In this document: positions 9,162 to 17,615 of the stretch, piece by piece
Layout: each line of letters begins with the position of its first letter
How positions within the stretch are numbered: the first letter of the stretch is position 1
Source of the DNA: CAUYXS01 sp965248495
GTDB lineage: Bacteria > Chloroflexota > Dehalococcoidia > Lucifugimonadales > Australimonadaceae
Assembly: GCA_965248495.1 (NCBI GenBank)
Contig: CBDFJL010000003.1
Coordinates: 496,001-560,000, forward strand
Direction of reading: 5' to 3'
DNA length: 64,000 bases
Program-made: the position numbers and the translations under genes
Notes under the pieces: model-generated
Told to the model about the DNA's origin: nothing
What the model saw: the letters and a program-made list of their open reading frames with translations, nothing else
Database searches by the model: none

Positions 9162-10685
9162 ATGGGGCTCACCGCACGCGACATCTTCCTCATCTCGCCG
9201 GAGCTGGCACTGGTGGGGGTCGCGCTCATCGTCGTGCTGGCGGACGTCGTGCTGCGACGCCGAGGCTTGGCTGTCGCACTCGCGATCGCGGGGCTGGCGG
9301 CGCCGCTGCTATTGAGCCTGGCGCTATGGGACGAGGTGCACAGCTTGGCCGCGGGTGCGGAGGTCGGCTTCAACGGCTCGCTGGTGGTCGACAAGTTCGC
9401 GCTCTTCTTCAAGTTCCTCATCGTCGGCGTCCTCGCCCTGGTCCTCCTCGCCTCAAAGGACGGGCTGGCCCGCTTCAGATACCCAGCCGAGTTCATCGGC
9501 CTGGTCATGCTCTCGGCCACGGGATTGATGCTCCTGCCGGCGGCTGCCGACCTGATCACGATATTCGTGGCGCTGGAGCTGGCCTCGTTGCCAGTGGCAG
9601 CCCTCGCCGCCTTCTCGAAGGGACAGGCACGGTCAGCGGAGGCCGGCTTCAAGTACCTGCTGCTGTCGGCCATCTCGTCGGCGGTGCTCCTGTACGGATT
9701 CGCGTTCCTTTACGGCGCCACGGGGACGGTGCGGGTGGTGGCGCTCGACCCGGCGATGCCCACCATCGCGCAGATGGTCGGCACGCTGGACCCCGAGGTG
9801 CCGTTCGGCAGCGTGGCGCTGATGGCGGGGGCGGTCCTGGCCATCGCGGGGTTTGGATTCAAATTGTCGATGGTGCCGTTCCAGATGTGGACACCGGACG
9901 TCTACGAGGGCGCCCCGACGCCGGTGGGCGCCTTCCTGGCCGTGGCCAGCAAAGCGGCGGCTTTCGCGGTGGTGCTGCGGGTCTTCTACTCGGCGCTGGG
10001 GCACGAGGTCGTCAGCGAGGATTGGGCCTTCCTTTTCGCGGTCCTCGCCGCGGTGACCATGTCGATGGGCAACCTGGTGGCGATCGCCCAGACCAACATG
10101 AAACGCCTGCTCGGCTACAGCACGATCGCCCAGGCCGGGTACATGCTCATAGGCGTGGCGGCCATCGCGACAAGGAGCCAGGAGGGGGGCGACGCGTCCT
10201 TGGGGGCGGCCAGCGTGCTCTTCTACCTGGGTGGATACGCCGCCATGACCCTCGCCACGTTCTTCGTGGTCATCGTCGTCACCGAGAGGACCGGCGACGA
10301 ACGGATAGCGGGGCTCGCGGGGTTGGGCCGGCGCTCGCCGTGGCTGGCGGGAGTGCTCGCGTTCGCGCTCGTGTCGCTGACCGGGATCCCTCCAACGGTC
10401 GGCTTCATCGGCAAGCTGTTCCTGTTCCAGGCCGCGGTCAACGCGGACATGGCCTGGCTGGCGATCATCGGCGTGGTCAACAGCGTCGTCTCCGCCTACT
10501 ACTACATGAACGTCATCAAGACGATGTACCTACGTCCAGCGGAGACGGCAGACGACACTCGTCTGGCGGTGGGCAAGACGGCGTCGGTCGCGCTCGGCGT
10601 CACTGGCGGCGGGGTGCTGGTGCTCGGGCTCTGGCCCGGCGGTCTGCTCGATGTCGCCCGCACCGCTGCCGCGGTGCTCATCTAG
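9162..10685 (+). CDS. nuoN: NADH-quinone oxidoreductase subunit N
   Basis: Third antiporter-like subunit, 507 residues. ITIFVALELASLPVAALAAF carries the conserved Glu; FGFKLSMVPFQMWTPDVYEG and KRLLGYSTIAQAGYMLIG are typical of NuoN. It is the last gene of the operon; the next gene, thiE, converges 60 bases downstream. No clear terminator hairpin is visible in that gap. Confidence 0.96.
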   Translation: MGLTARDIFLISPELALVGVALIVVLADVVLRRRGLAVALAIAGLAAPLLLSLALWDEVHSLAAGAEVGFNGSLVVDKFALFFKFLIVGVLALVLLASKDGLARFRYPAEFIGLVMLSATGLMLLPAAADLITIFVALELASLPVAALAAFSKGQARSAEAGFKYLLLSAISSAVLLYGFAFLYGATGTVRVVALDPAMPTIAQMVGTLDPEVPFGSVALMAGAVLAIAGFGFKLSMVPFQMWTPDVYEGAPTPVGAFLAVASKAAAFAVVLRVFYSALGHEVVSEDWAFLFAVLAAVTMSMGNLVAIAQTNMKRLLGYSTIAQAGYMLIGVAAIATRSQEGGDASLGAASVLFYLGGYAAMTLATFFVVIVVTERTGDERIAGLAGLGRRSPWLAGVLAFALVSLTGIPPTVGFIGKLFLFQAAVNADMAWLAIIGVVNSVVSAYYYMNVIKTMYLRPAETADDTRLAVGKTASVALGVTGGGVLVLGLWPGGLLDVARTAAAVLI

Positions 10686-10746
10686 CTTGCAGGGTCAAAC
10701 GACGTAGGTGCGCTCCGGGCGGACTCATCAGAATGACAGTGGCCCG

Positions 10747-11820
10747 CTAGGCCTTGGCGGAGGCGAACGCTTCCAGCAGCGCGGCGGCCGCAGCCCGCGG
10801 GTCGTCAGCCTGCGTCACAGCGCTGATCACGGCGATACTGTCGGCGCCGGCGCGGGCGACCTCGCCCGCATTGGCCACCGTGATACCGCCGATGGCCACC
10901 AGCGGCGGGCCGGCGGCGGGGACGAGCTCGCGCACGCGGGCCAACGTCTCGGGACCCGCAGGGCGCGTGTTGGACTTGGACGTGGTCTCGAACATGCGGC
11001 CCACGGCGATGTAGCCAGCCCCGCCCTCGTAGGACGCAATCGACTCGTCGACCAGCGCGTTGGACGTGCCGACCAGCTGCCACGGCCGCACGAGCGATTG
11101 CGCGACGGCCAGGGGCAGATCGTGCTGGCCGACGTGCAGTCCATCGGCGCCGACGGCGACCGCGAGGTCGGCGTGGTCGTTGACGATCAGCGTGACCTCT
11201 TCCCGGCGGCAGAGGTCGGCCAGGCGCTGGGCGAGCGGCAGGCCGTCGCCCTTGTCGCGTGCCTTGTCCCGCAATTGGATCGCCGTGGCCCCGCCCGCGA
11301 TGGCCTGCTGCGCCACCTCGACGGGGTCGCGGCCGTTGGTGAGCTCCGGGTCGACGATGACGTAGAGGCCGCGCAGGCGCTCGGCGGCCCGACGGCGGTA
11401 GCCCGCACCCGCGGCCAAGCTCATGTGGCGCAGCGCGTCGCTCAGGCCGGTGAGGTCAGGACGCCCCAGCTCGCGCATCAGCTCCGCAGGCAGCAGGTCA
11501 GTCGTCTCGGCCAGAGCACGGAGCGCGCCGGTTATCGAGAGGAACCGCACGTCCATGGCCGTGGGCCCGGCGAAGAACCCGGCCAGGGGTTCCAGCTCCG
11601 CGATGGCGTGCTCGATGGCCTCGGCGACCTCATCGTAGGCCGCTTCAATCCCCATCGCCTGCACGGTCTGCGCCATGCGGCTGTTCAGCTCATCGTCGGG
11701 CTTCACCGTCTTGGGCAGGTTGGCGTCGCTCCGCAGCAACCGCAGGCCGGTGAGCAGGTAGTTCTGGGTCCGGTGAAACTCCGGCCCGACAAACGGCGTG
11801 CCGCTCGGGGTCGTCATCAC
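10747..11820 (-). CDS. thiE: Thiamine-phosphate synthase with N-terminal extension
   Basis: Joins HMP-PP and thiazole phosphate to make thiamine phosphate. The C-terminal 205 residues are a complete ThiE TIM barrel: LRGLYVIVDPE, AIQLRDKARDKGD, VNDHADLAV, GLHVGQHDLP, GTSNAL and VAIGGI. The first 145 residues form a separate, mostly helical region (from FHRTQNYLLTGLRLLRSD) that I do not recognise. Total 357 residues against about 210 for plain ThiE. No other thi genes are nearby and no TPP riboswitch is evident. The small membrane gene at 11827-12009 lies six bases upstream and is probably cotranscribed. Confidence 0.88.
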   Translation of the reverse strand: MMTTPSGTPFVGPEFHRTQNYLLTGLRLLRSDANLPKTVKPDDELNSRMAQTVQAMGIEAAYDEVAEAIEHAIAELEPLAGFFAGPTAMDVRFLSITGALRALAETTDLLPAELMRELGRPDLTGLSDALRHMSLAAGAGYRRRAAERLRGLYVIVDPELTNGRDPVEVAQQAIAGGATAIQLRDKARDKGDGLPLAQRLADLCRREEVTLIVNDHADLAVAVGADGLHVGQHDLPLAVAQSLVRPWQLVGTSNALVDESIASYEGGAGYIAVGRMFETTSKSNTRPAGPETLARVRELVPAAGPPLVAIGGITVANAGEVARAGADSIAVISAVTQADDPRAAAAALLEAFASAKA

Positions 11821-11826
11821 GTGTCC

Positions 11827-12009
11827 TCACTCCCGTTCGCGAAAGGCACGGGCAGCGGCGACGGTCGCCACCACCAACACCATGAACACAGCCAGCCACA
11901 GGCCGTCGTTCTTCGCCAGATTCCGCTCCACGTCCACGACGGCGACCGTGCCAATGAGCACGATCAAGAAGCTCAGCACCAAAATCAGCAGGACGCGTAA
12001 GTACCGCAC
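11827..12009 (-). CDS. Small two-helix membrane protein
   Basis: Sixty residues starting VRYLRVLLILVLSFLIVLIG, a short charged loop (DVERNLAKNDG), then a second hydrophobic helix and RAFRERE at the end. This resembles LapA-like small membrane proteins but identity is not certain. The GTG at 12009 is preferred because GGGGGG lies a few bases upstream; an ATG at 12060 would add 17 residues. Confidence 0.5.
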   Translation of the reverse strand: MRYLRVLLILVLSFLIVLIGTVAVVDVERNLAKNDGLWLAVFMVLVVATVAAARAFRERE

Positions 12010-12039
12010 GCTGCCCCCCGCGACGGCCGCTCTGTCCGC

Positions 12040-12050
12040 ACGGTAGCACA
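12040..12050 (-). promoter_or_regulatory. Extended -10 for the small membrane gene and thiE
   Basis: On the minus strand it reads TGTGCTACCGT, nearly the same extended -10 as the translin-family gene. It lies about 30 bases before GTG 12009 and back to back with the ribD promoter. Confidence 0.35.
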
Positions 12051-12080
12051 TCGTCCCCACGGACGATGCACACGGAGCGA

Positions 12081-12086
12081 TACACT
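12081..12086 (+). promoter_or_regulatory. Leaderless -10 box of ribD
   Basis: TACACT followed by six bases and ATG 12093. TACACTTGGT recurs upstream of leuS at 27240. Confidence 0.45.
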
Positions 12087-12092
12087 TGGTGC

Positions 12093-13196
12093 ATGGCGAC
12101 CCTGCGCTCGGTATCGGCGCACATGCAACGCGCCCTGGCCCTGGCCCGCGAGGCGATGGGTGGCGTGAGCCCGAACCCCGCCGTCGGCGCGGTGCTGGTC
12201 AAGGACGGCCGTGTGGTCGGCGAGGGTCGAACGCAGCCGCCCGGCCAGGCGCACGCGGAGGCCGTCGCGCTGCAGCAGGCGGGCGCCAACGCAAAGGGCG
12301 CAACCCTCTACGTGACGCTGGAGCCATGCGCGCACCACGGCCGAACGCCCCCGTGCGCAGACGCGCTGATCGCCGCGGGCGTGGCCGAGGTGCGCGTGTC
12401 CATGCTCGACCCCGACGCGCGGACCGACGGCAAGGGCGTCTCGCGGCTACGGGAGGCGGGCATCGCCGTCGACGTCGGGGAAGGTGCGGACGAGGCCGCC
12501 GAGGTGGTCGAGGCCTTCGCGAAGTTCACGAGGACCGGCGGCCCCTTCGTCATCGCGAAGTTCGCCATGAGCCTCGACGGCAAGTTCGCGACGCGGACCG
12601 GCGATGCGCGCTGGATATCGGGCGAGGCCTCGCGTATCCGGGCGCACCAGCTCCGCGCGGAGTCGGACGCGGTCATGGTCGGCATCGGCACGGCCCTAGC
12701 CGACGACCCGCGCCTCAGCGTCCGCGACGTCGAGCCGCGCAACGGCCGCCAGCCCCTGCGCGTCGTGGTCGACACCGAGGGCCGGCTCCCGCCAACGGCG
12801 GCGATGCTCCGGGAGCCGGGAGCGACGCTGGTGGCGACGGTCGGCATGGGGGAGGCGCGGCGGGTCGCGCTCGCCGGGGCGGGAGCCGACGTGGTCGAGT
12901 TACACCCTGCGACGGAGGGGGTCGACCTCGCCAAGCTCCTGGAGTTGCTGGGAGCAAGAGACGTGACCTCGATCCTCGCCGAGGGTGGGGCAACGCTCCT
13001 GGGCTCGCTCTTCGACGCCGGCCTGGTCGACAAGGTCGTGGCCTTCATCGCGCCCCTCATCGTCGGGGGCGCCGAAGCGCGGTCGGCCGTCGGCGGGGCG
13101 GGAGCAGACTCCGTCGCGGTCGCGCTCAGGCTCGATCGCGTGCGCTACGAGCAGACCGGGGACGATATGATGGTCGTGGGCTACCCGGCGCTTTAA
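12093..13196 (+). CDS. ribD: Riboflavin biosynthesis deaminase/reductase
   Basis: Bifunctional enzyme that deaminates the pyrimidine product of GTP cyclohydrolase II and then reduces its ribosyl side chain. Deaminase zinc motifs are HAEAVAL and PCAHHGRTPPC in the first 150 residues. The reductase domain has KFAMSLDGKFATRTGDARWI and EGGATLLGSLFDAGLVDK. ATG 12093 is preferred over the ATG at 12066 because the -10 box lies between them. At 367 residues it is typical. First gene of ribD-ribE-ribBA. Confidence 0.94.
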   Translation: MATLRSVSAHMQRALALAREAMGGVSPNPAVGAVLVKDGRVVGEGRTQPPGQAHAEAVALQQAGANAKGATLYVTLEPCAHHGRTPPCADALIAAGVAEVRVSMLDPDARTDGKGVSRLREAGIAVDVGEGADEAAEVVEAFAKFTRTGGPFVIAKFAMSLDGKFATRTGDARWISGEASRIRAHQLRAESDAVMVGIGTALADDPRLSVRDVEPRNGRQPLRVVVDTEGRLPPTAAMLREPGATLVATVGMGEARRVALAGAGADVVELHPATEGVDLAKLLELLGARDVTSILAEGGATLLGSLFDAGLVDKVVAFIAPLIVGGAEARSAVGGAGADSVAVALRLDRVRYEQTGDDMMVVGYPAL

Positions 13197-13269
13197 CGTC
13201 GGTACTCAGCGCGGTAGGCGTCGGCTACCCGGCGCGATAGGCGTCGGCCTACCCGGCGCGATAGGCTAG
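13179..13269 (+). repeat. Degenerate short tandem repeat after ribD
   Basis: About 23-base units containing GGCTACCCGGCGCGATAGGC occur twice in full (13223-13245 and 13246-13269). The last ribD codons (GGCTACCCGGCGCT) look like the seed copy. It fills the whole ribD-ribE gap. Confidence 0.6.
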
Positions 13270-13276
13270 GGAGTCC

Positions 13277-13861
13277 ATGTTCACGGGCATCGTCGAGGAG
13301 GTCGGGACCGTCGCGGCGCTGTCGCCACATCGGCTCAGCGTGCGTGCACGGACGGTCGCGACCGACCTGTCGTTGGGCGACAGCATTTCGGTGAACGGCG
13401 CCTGCCTGACCGTCGTGGAGCGCTCCGCCGACGGCTTCAGCGCGGACCTCGCCGAAGAGACGTTGGCACGCACGAACCTCGGTGGGGTGCAGGCCGGCGA
13501 CGGCGTCAACCTGGAGCGCGCGCTCCTGGCGAGCTCGCGAATGGGTGGGCACATCGTCCAGGGCCACGTCGACGGCGTTGGGACGATCACCTCCCTCAGC
13601 GGCACCGACGACGACACGCGGCTGGTCGTGGAGGCGCCTCCAGAGGTCGCCCGCTATATCGTCGAGAAGGGCTTCATCGCCGTGGACGGCATCAGCCTCA
13701 CCGTCACCACGGTGGACGGGCCGAGCTTCGGCGTGGCCGTGGTACCGTATACGCGCGAGCACACGGTGCTGGGCGTGCGCAAGGCCGGTGATCGCGTGAA
13801 CCTGGAAGTGGACATCTTGGCCAAGTACGTCGAACGACTGACCGCCGGGCAAAGGGACTAA
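13277..13861 (+). CDS. ribE: Riboflavin synthase alpha chain
   Basis: Dismutates two lumazine molecules to riboflavin. It has the two-fold lumazine-binding repeat: MFTGIVEEVGTV with SVNGACLTV in the first half, and GHIVQGHVDGVG with VDGISLTVTTV in the second. At 194 residues it is standard length. The stop is two bases before the GTG start of ribBA. Confidence 0.95.
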   Translation: MFTGIVEEVGTVAALSPHRLSVRARTVATDLSLGDSISVNGACLTVVERSADGFSADLAEETLARTNLGGVQAGDGVNLERALLASSRMGGHIVQGHVDGVGTITSLSGTDDDTRLVVEAPPEVARYIVEKGFIAVDGISLTVTTVDGPSFGVAVVPYTREHTVLGVRKAGDRVNLEVDILAKYVERLTAGQRD

Positions 13862-13863
13862 CC

Positions 13864-15090
13864 GTGCCGCTCGCCAGCGTTGCCCAGGGCATCGACGACA
13901 TTCGCGCGGGCAAGTTCGTCATCGTGGTCGACGACGAGGACCGGGAGAACGAGGGCGACCTCGTGATCGCGGCCGAGTGCGCCACGCCCGACGCCATCAA
14001 CTTCATGACCAAGTTCGGCCGCGGGCTCATCTGCGTGCCGATGACCAATGAGCGGCTGGGCGAGCTGGGGCTCGATCCGATGGTCCCCCGCAACACGGCC
14101 CGCTACGGCACCGCCTTCACGGTGTCGGTCGACATCGACAACGGCAGCACCGGCATCTCCGCCTTCGACCGCTCCGAAACGGTGCGCGTGCTGGTCGACC
14201 CCAAGACTCGTCCCGCCGACTTGGCGCGCCCCGGCCACATGTTCCCCCTGGCCGCCCAGGACGGTGGCGTGTTGGTGCGCGTCGGCCAGACCGAGGCCTC
14301 GGTGGACATGGCGCGCCTCGCCGGCCTCAAGCCGGCCGCCGTGCTATGCGAGATCCTGGACGACGACGGGACCATGGCGCGCGGGCCGACCCTCGATGCC
14401 TTCGCCGAGCGGCATGGGCTCAACATCATCAGTGTCGCCGACATCGTCGCCTACCGGCTCGAGCACGAGACGCTCATCGAGCAGGTCGCCGAGGCGAAGC
14501 TGCCGACCCGCTACGGCGAAGCGAAGGTCATCGCGTTCCACTCTGTCGTCGACAAGGACGACCACCTCGCCATTGTCTTCGGCGACGTCTCGGGCGGGGA
14601 GCCGGTCTTGGTGCGCGTCCACAGCGAGTGCTTGACGGGCGATGTCTTTGGCAGCCTGCGATGCGACTGCGGCACGCAGCTCCAGATGGCCTTGGCGATG
14701 ATGGGGGCCGATGGGCGCGGTGTCTTCGTCTACATGCGGCAGGAAGGCCGGGGCATCGGCATCCACAACAAGATATTGGCCTACGCGCTACAGGACGACG
14801 GCGCCGACACCGTCGAGGCCAACGAACGCCTGGGCTTCCCCGCCGACCTGCGTCACTACGGCATTGGCGCGCAGATCCTCCGCGCGTTGGGAGTGCGCAA
14901 GATGCGGCTCATCACCAACAACCCCAAGAAAGTGATCGGCCTGGACAGCTACGACCTCGAAATCGTCGAGCGCGTCCCGATCATCACGAGCCCCATTCCG
15001 GAGAACCTGCGCTACCTGGAGACCAAACGCGACAAACTGGGGCACCTGCTCGGCCCTATGGACCAGGCCGCGTCCGACGCCGGCGGTTAG
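13864..15090 (+). CDS. ribBA: DHBP synthase / GTP cyclohydrolase II
   Basis: Bifunctional enzyme providing both riboflavin precursors. The N-terminal DHBP synthase has VDDEDRENEGDL and a GHMFPLAA segment. The C-terminal GTP cyclohydrolase II has the zinc site SECLTGDVFGSLRCDCG and the active-site MRQEGRGIG. Start is GTG 13864. At 408 residues both halves are complete. Third gene of the rib operon; ribH lies 409 bases further on behind its own promoter. Confidence 0.95.
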   Translation: MPLASVAQGIDDIRAGKFVIVVDDEDRENEGDLVIAAECATPDAINFMTKFGRGLICVPMTNERLGELGLDPMVPRNTARYGTAFTVSVDIDNGSTGISAFDRSETVRVLVDPKTRPADLARPGHMFPLAAQDGGVLVRVGQTEASVDMARLAGLKPAAVLCEILDDDGTMARGPTLDAFAERHGLNIISVADIVAYRLEHETLIEQVAEAKLPTRYGEAKVIAFHSVVDKDDHLAIVFGDVSGGEPVLVRVHSECLTGDVFGSLRCDCGTQLQMALAMMGADGRGVFVYMRQEGRGIGIHNKILAYALQDDGADTVEANERLGFPADLRHYGIGAQILRALGVRKMRLITNNPKKVIGLDSYDLEIVERVPIITSPIPENLRYLETKRDKLGHLLGPMDQAASDAGG

Positions 15091-15487
15091 GCAGCGCTCG
15101 GCCCTCGCGGCCAACGGGTGGGCGGGCACAAGCTCCTTCACAGCGCGGGCTCATGGCCTCGTCGGCGTCGCCAACCGGGATGGCCCAGGCCGCCTCGGGT
15201 GCCGACCGGACGTGAACCTTGATGGCCCACCCGGCACGCCACTTGGCAATGCGCTTGCCTACCGAAAGCGACGCCGCGGGGCGGTGCGGGCGGGCAGAAC
15301 CTCATTCTGCATACCGTCGTTGAATCCAGGCTCGCAGGACGAAACGCCAAGCATGGTGCTGACGTTGGAGGTGGGTGTTCCCACCCACCCGCCCCGCTGT
15401 GTCACTCCTGACGGCACAAAGGTCCCCGCGTTCACGTCGCCGAGGGACGTAACCGAGCCGCCGTAGCCCGCCAGGCGACGGCCCCGC
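15091..15487. other. Intergenic stretch between ribBA and ribH, no gene
   Basis: No convincing coding region. An 84-codon frame at 15212-15466 has no ribosome binding site or recognisable protein. The stretch contains one GC-rich inverted-repeat element (15276-15399, listed separately). Confidence 0.6.
15276..15399. repeat. Dispersed GC-rich inverted-repeat element, copy 1
   Basis: The left end reads GCGGGGCGGTGCGGGCGGGC then AGAACCTC. The right end, read in reverse, is GCGGGGCGGGTGGGTGGGAA then CACC and CACCTC. Similar paired ends occur at 25654-25750 and 47844-48041, and a single end at 51139. Looks like a short non-coding mobile or REP-like element. Confidence 0.5.
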
Positions 15488-15493
15488 TACAAT
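15488..15493 (+). promoter_or_regulatory. Leaderless -10 box of ribH
   Basis: TACAAT, six bases, then ATG 15500. No Shine-Dalgarno sequence could fit on the predicted transcript. Confidence 0.5.
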
Positions 15494-15499
15494 AGCCGT

Positions 15500-15988
15500 A
15501 TGCCACCCGAGCTGCGGGCCAGCCTCGATGGAAACGGCCTCCGTGTCGGGCTCATCGCTTCCCTGTTCAACGAGTTCGTGACCGCCCGGCTGCTAAGCGG
15601 AGCGCTCGAAGCGCTCAATCGTGCCGGCGTCCGCGAGGAGGACACGCTGGTAGTGTGGGTCCCCGGCGCGCTGGAGCTGCCCCAGGCGGCCAAGCGCATG
15701 GCCGATTCGCGGCAGTGGGACGCGCTGGTAACCCTTGGCGCGGTCATCCGCGGCGAGACGACGCACTACGACCATGTCGCCACGGAGGCGGCGCGCGGCG
15801 TCGCGGAGGTTGCTCGGGAGACGGGGGTGCCGGTGGCCTTTGGCGTCCTGACGACGGAGAACGCCGAGCAGGCGGCTGACCGGGCGGGCGGCAGGCTCGG
15901 CAACCGTGGAGCCGACGCCGCCGAGGCCGCCGTCAAGATGGCCAACCTTTTCCGCGCGTTGCGCGCGGACCGTGGAGTGCGCACATGA
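15500..15988 (+). CDS. ribH: 6,7-dimethyl-8-ribityllumazine synthase
   Basis: Condenses the ribityl-pyrimidine with DHBP to lumazine, the substrate of RibE. Motifs: VGLIASLFNEFVTARLL, VWVPGALELPQAAK, TLGAVIRGETTHYDHV and PVAFGVLTTENAEQA with the family's glycine-rich ending. At 162 residues it is complete. Its stop overlaps the yqeY start as ATGA. Confidence 0.95.
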   Translation: MPPELRASLDGNGLRVGLIASLFNEFVTARLLSGALEALNRAGVREEDTLVVWVPGALELPQAAKRMADSRQWDALVTLGAVIRGETTHYDHVATEAARGVAEVARETGVPVAFGVLTTENAEQAADRAGGRLGNRGADAAEAAVKMANLFRALRADRGVRT

Positions 15989-16437
15989 CCATTCAAGAGC
16001 GACTCATGGATGACCTGCGCACCGCCATGAAGGGGCACGACGAGGCGGCCAAGACTGCCATCCGAATGGTCCGCGCCGCCATCCAAAACAAGGAAAAGGA
16101 GAAGGGGGAGGAGGTCGGCGAGGACGCGACCGTCGAGATTCTCGCCCGCATGGCACGTCAGTACCGCGAAAGCATCGACGCCTTCGGCCAGGCCAATCGG
16201 CGGGACCTCGTGGCGAAGGAGGAGGCCGAGCTGGCGGTCCTCATGCGCTACATGCCCGCACAGCTAGGCGCAGACGAGATCAGAGAGCTTGCCAAGCAGG
16301 CCGTCGCGGCGGCCGGGGCCAGCGGGCCTGGAGACCGGGGCAAGGTCATGGGCAAGCTGATGCCGCAGTTGCGTGGCAAGGCTGACGGCTCCGTCGTCAA
16401 CGCCGTCGTCGGCGAGCTACTCGACTCGCTGGCCTAG
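15985..16437 (+). CDS. yqeY: GatB/YqeY domain protein
   Basis: A 150-residue protein, MTIQERLMDDLRTAMK through QLRGKADGSVVNAVVGELL, which matches the YqeY family across its length. The family shares the tail domain of the amidotransferase subunit GatB and probably binds tRNA; its cellular role is not settled. Start ATG 15985 overlaps the ribH stop, and purQ follows 17 bases later. Confidence 0.9.
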   Translation: MTIQERLMDDLRTAMKGHDEAAKTAIRMVRAAIQNKEKEKGEEVGEDATVEILARMARQYRESIDAFGQANRRDLVAKEEAELAVLMRYMPAQLGADEIRELAKQAVAAAGASGPGDRGKVMGKLMPQLRGKADGSVVNAVVGELLDSLA

Positions 16438-16454
16438 CGGCAGGAAGGCACCAA

Positions 16455-17165
16455 ATGGCCCTCAGGTTCGGCGTCGTGGTCTTCCCCGGCACCTGGAGCG
16501 ACACGGACTGGCATCACGCGCTGGTGGACACGCTCGGGGCCGATGCCGGGTACGTGTTCCATAAGGAAACGGACGTCAGCCGATTCGATTGCCTGGTGCT
16601 CCCCGGCGGGTTCTCGTACGGCGACTACCTGCGCCCCGGCGCCATCGCCCGCTTCTCGCCGGTCATGGAGGCCATCGTGCGCTTCGCGGGCGACGGAGGC
16701 CCCGTCATCGGCTCATGCAACGGCTTCCAGGTGCTATGCGAGGCGGGGCTGCTGCCTGGCGCCCTCATGCGCAACCGCCACCTGGAGTTTCGATGCCAGG
16801 AGCAATACCTGCGTGTCGAGCGGGCTGCGGCGCCGTTCACGTCGCTGTACGAGCCGGGGCAGGTCGTTTCGCTACCCATCTCCCACGGTGATGGCAACTA
16901 CTTCATCGACGAGGCCGGGCTGGAGCGGCTCGAGGCGAACGGGCAGATCGCTTTCCGCTACTGCGACGCGGAGGGCGACGTGAGCGCGGCGGCGAACCCG
17001 AACGGCTCGCGGGCCAACATCGCCGGCGTCACCAACATGGCCGGCAACGTCCTCGGCCTGATGCCGCATCCCGAGCGCGTCGTCGAAGCCGCGCTCGGCG
17101 GCACCGACGGCCTGTTGATCCTCCAGTCGATCGCCAGTGCGGTCGAGCGCGCAGCGACGGTCTAG
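16455..17165 (+). CDS. purQ: Phosphoribosylformylglycinamidine synthase subunit I (glutaminase)
   Basis: Class I glutamine amidotransferase that supplies ammonia to PurL in purine synthesis. The nucleophile elbow is GSCNGFQVLCEAGLLPG, the oxyanion region LPGGFSYGDYLRPG and the catalytic His motif MPHPER. At 236 residues it is normal for the small-PurL system. That system also needs PurS, which is not adjacent here. purL lies 0.9 kb downstream with two half-transporters between. Confidence 0.95.
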   Translation: MALRFGVVVFPGTWSDTDWHHALVDTLGADAGYVFHKETDVSRFDCLVLPGGFSYGDYLRPGAIARFSPVMEAIVRFAGDGGPVIGSCNGFQVLCEAGLLPGALMRNRHLEFRCQEQYLRVERAAAPFTSLYEPGQVVSLPISHGDGNYFIDEAGLERLEANGQIAFRYCDAEGDVSAAANPNGSRANIAGVTNMAGNVLGLMPHPERVVEAALGGTDGLLILQSIASAVERAATV

Positions 17166-17171
17166 CGCACC

Positions 17172-17615
17172 GTGGGACTGGGAATTGCACTGGCGCTGGT
17201 CGCGACGCTCGCCTTCGGCTTCGGTGACGTGCTCGTACGTCGAGCGTTGAACACGACGGCGCCCGGCGTGGTGGTGACAGTCACGGTGACGGTCACCGTG
17301 CTGACCCTCGCGGTGCTCGCCGTGGCTCTGGAGGGATTGGATGTGCTGACCTCCCAGACAGCGGCGTTCTACGGGTTCACCGTGCTTATGGGATTTCTGT
17401 CCAACGTGTCGGGGCAGCTGCTCTACTTTCACGGTCTCCATCGGGTGGGAATCACCCTTGCCGCACCGATGCTCGGTGCCGCACCGCTCTTCGCCATCGC
17501 GCTCGCCGTGGTCATCGCGGACGAGCGCCCCAGCACGGCCACCGTCGCCGGGGCCTTCGTCATCGTCCTGGGCGTCGGCGTGCTGGTCAGCGAGCGCGGC
17601 AAGGTGCTCCGATGA
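17172..17615 (+). CDS. EamA-type half transporter, first half
   Basis: A 147-residue, mostly hydrophobic protein with about five helices, a glycine-rich LATLAFGFGDVLVRRAL and a terminal helix before SERGKVLR. This matches one EamA domain (DMT superfamily), whereas most exporters of this family have two. Start GTG 17172, six bases after purQ. A stretch encoding alternating Val-Thr (VTVTVTVTV) comes from GTSACSGTCA-type repeats. It overlaps the second half gene as ATGA, so the two probably form a heterodimer. Confidence 0.75.
   Translation: MGLGIALALVATLAFGFGDVLVRRALNTTAPGVVVTVTVTVTVLTLAVLAVALEGLDVLTSQTAAFYGFTVLMGFLSNVSGQLLYFHGLHRVGITLAAPMLGAAPLFAIALAVVIADERPSTATVAGAFVIVLGVGVLVSERGKVLR

Noticed and set aside
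7973..10750. A 925-codon open frame overlapping nuoM and nuoN
   Set aside because: It is a shifted-frame shadow of two well-identified nuo genes in high-GC DNA, rich in Arg, Ala, Gly and His.
12000..12092. FMN or TPP riboswitch upstream of ribD or thiE
   Set aside because: The leader space is too short, ribD looks leaderless, and none of the conserved riboswitch cores is recognisable.
15212..15466. 84-codon ORF between ribBA and ribH
   Set aside because: No ribosome binding site, low-complexity composition, and it contains the GC-rich repeat element.
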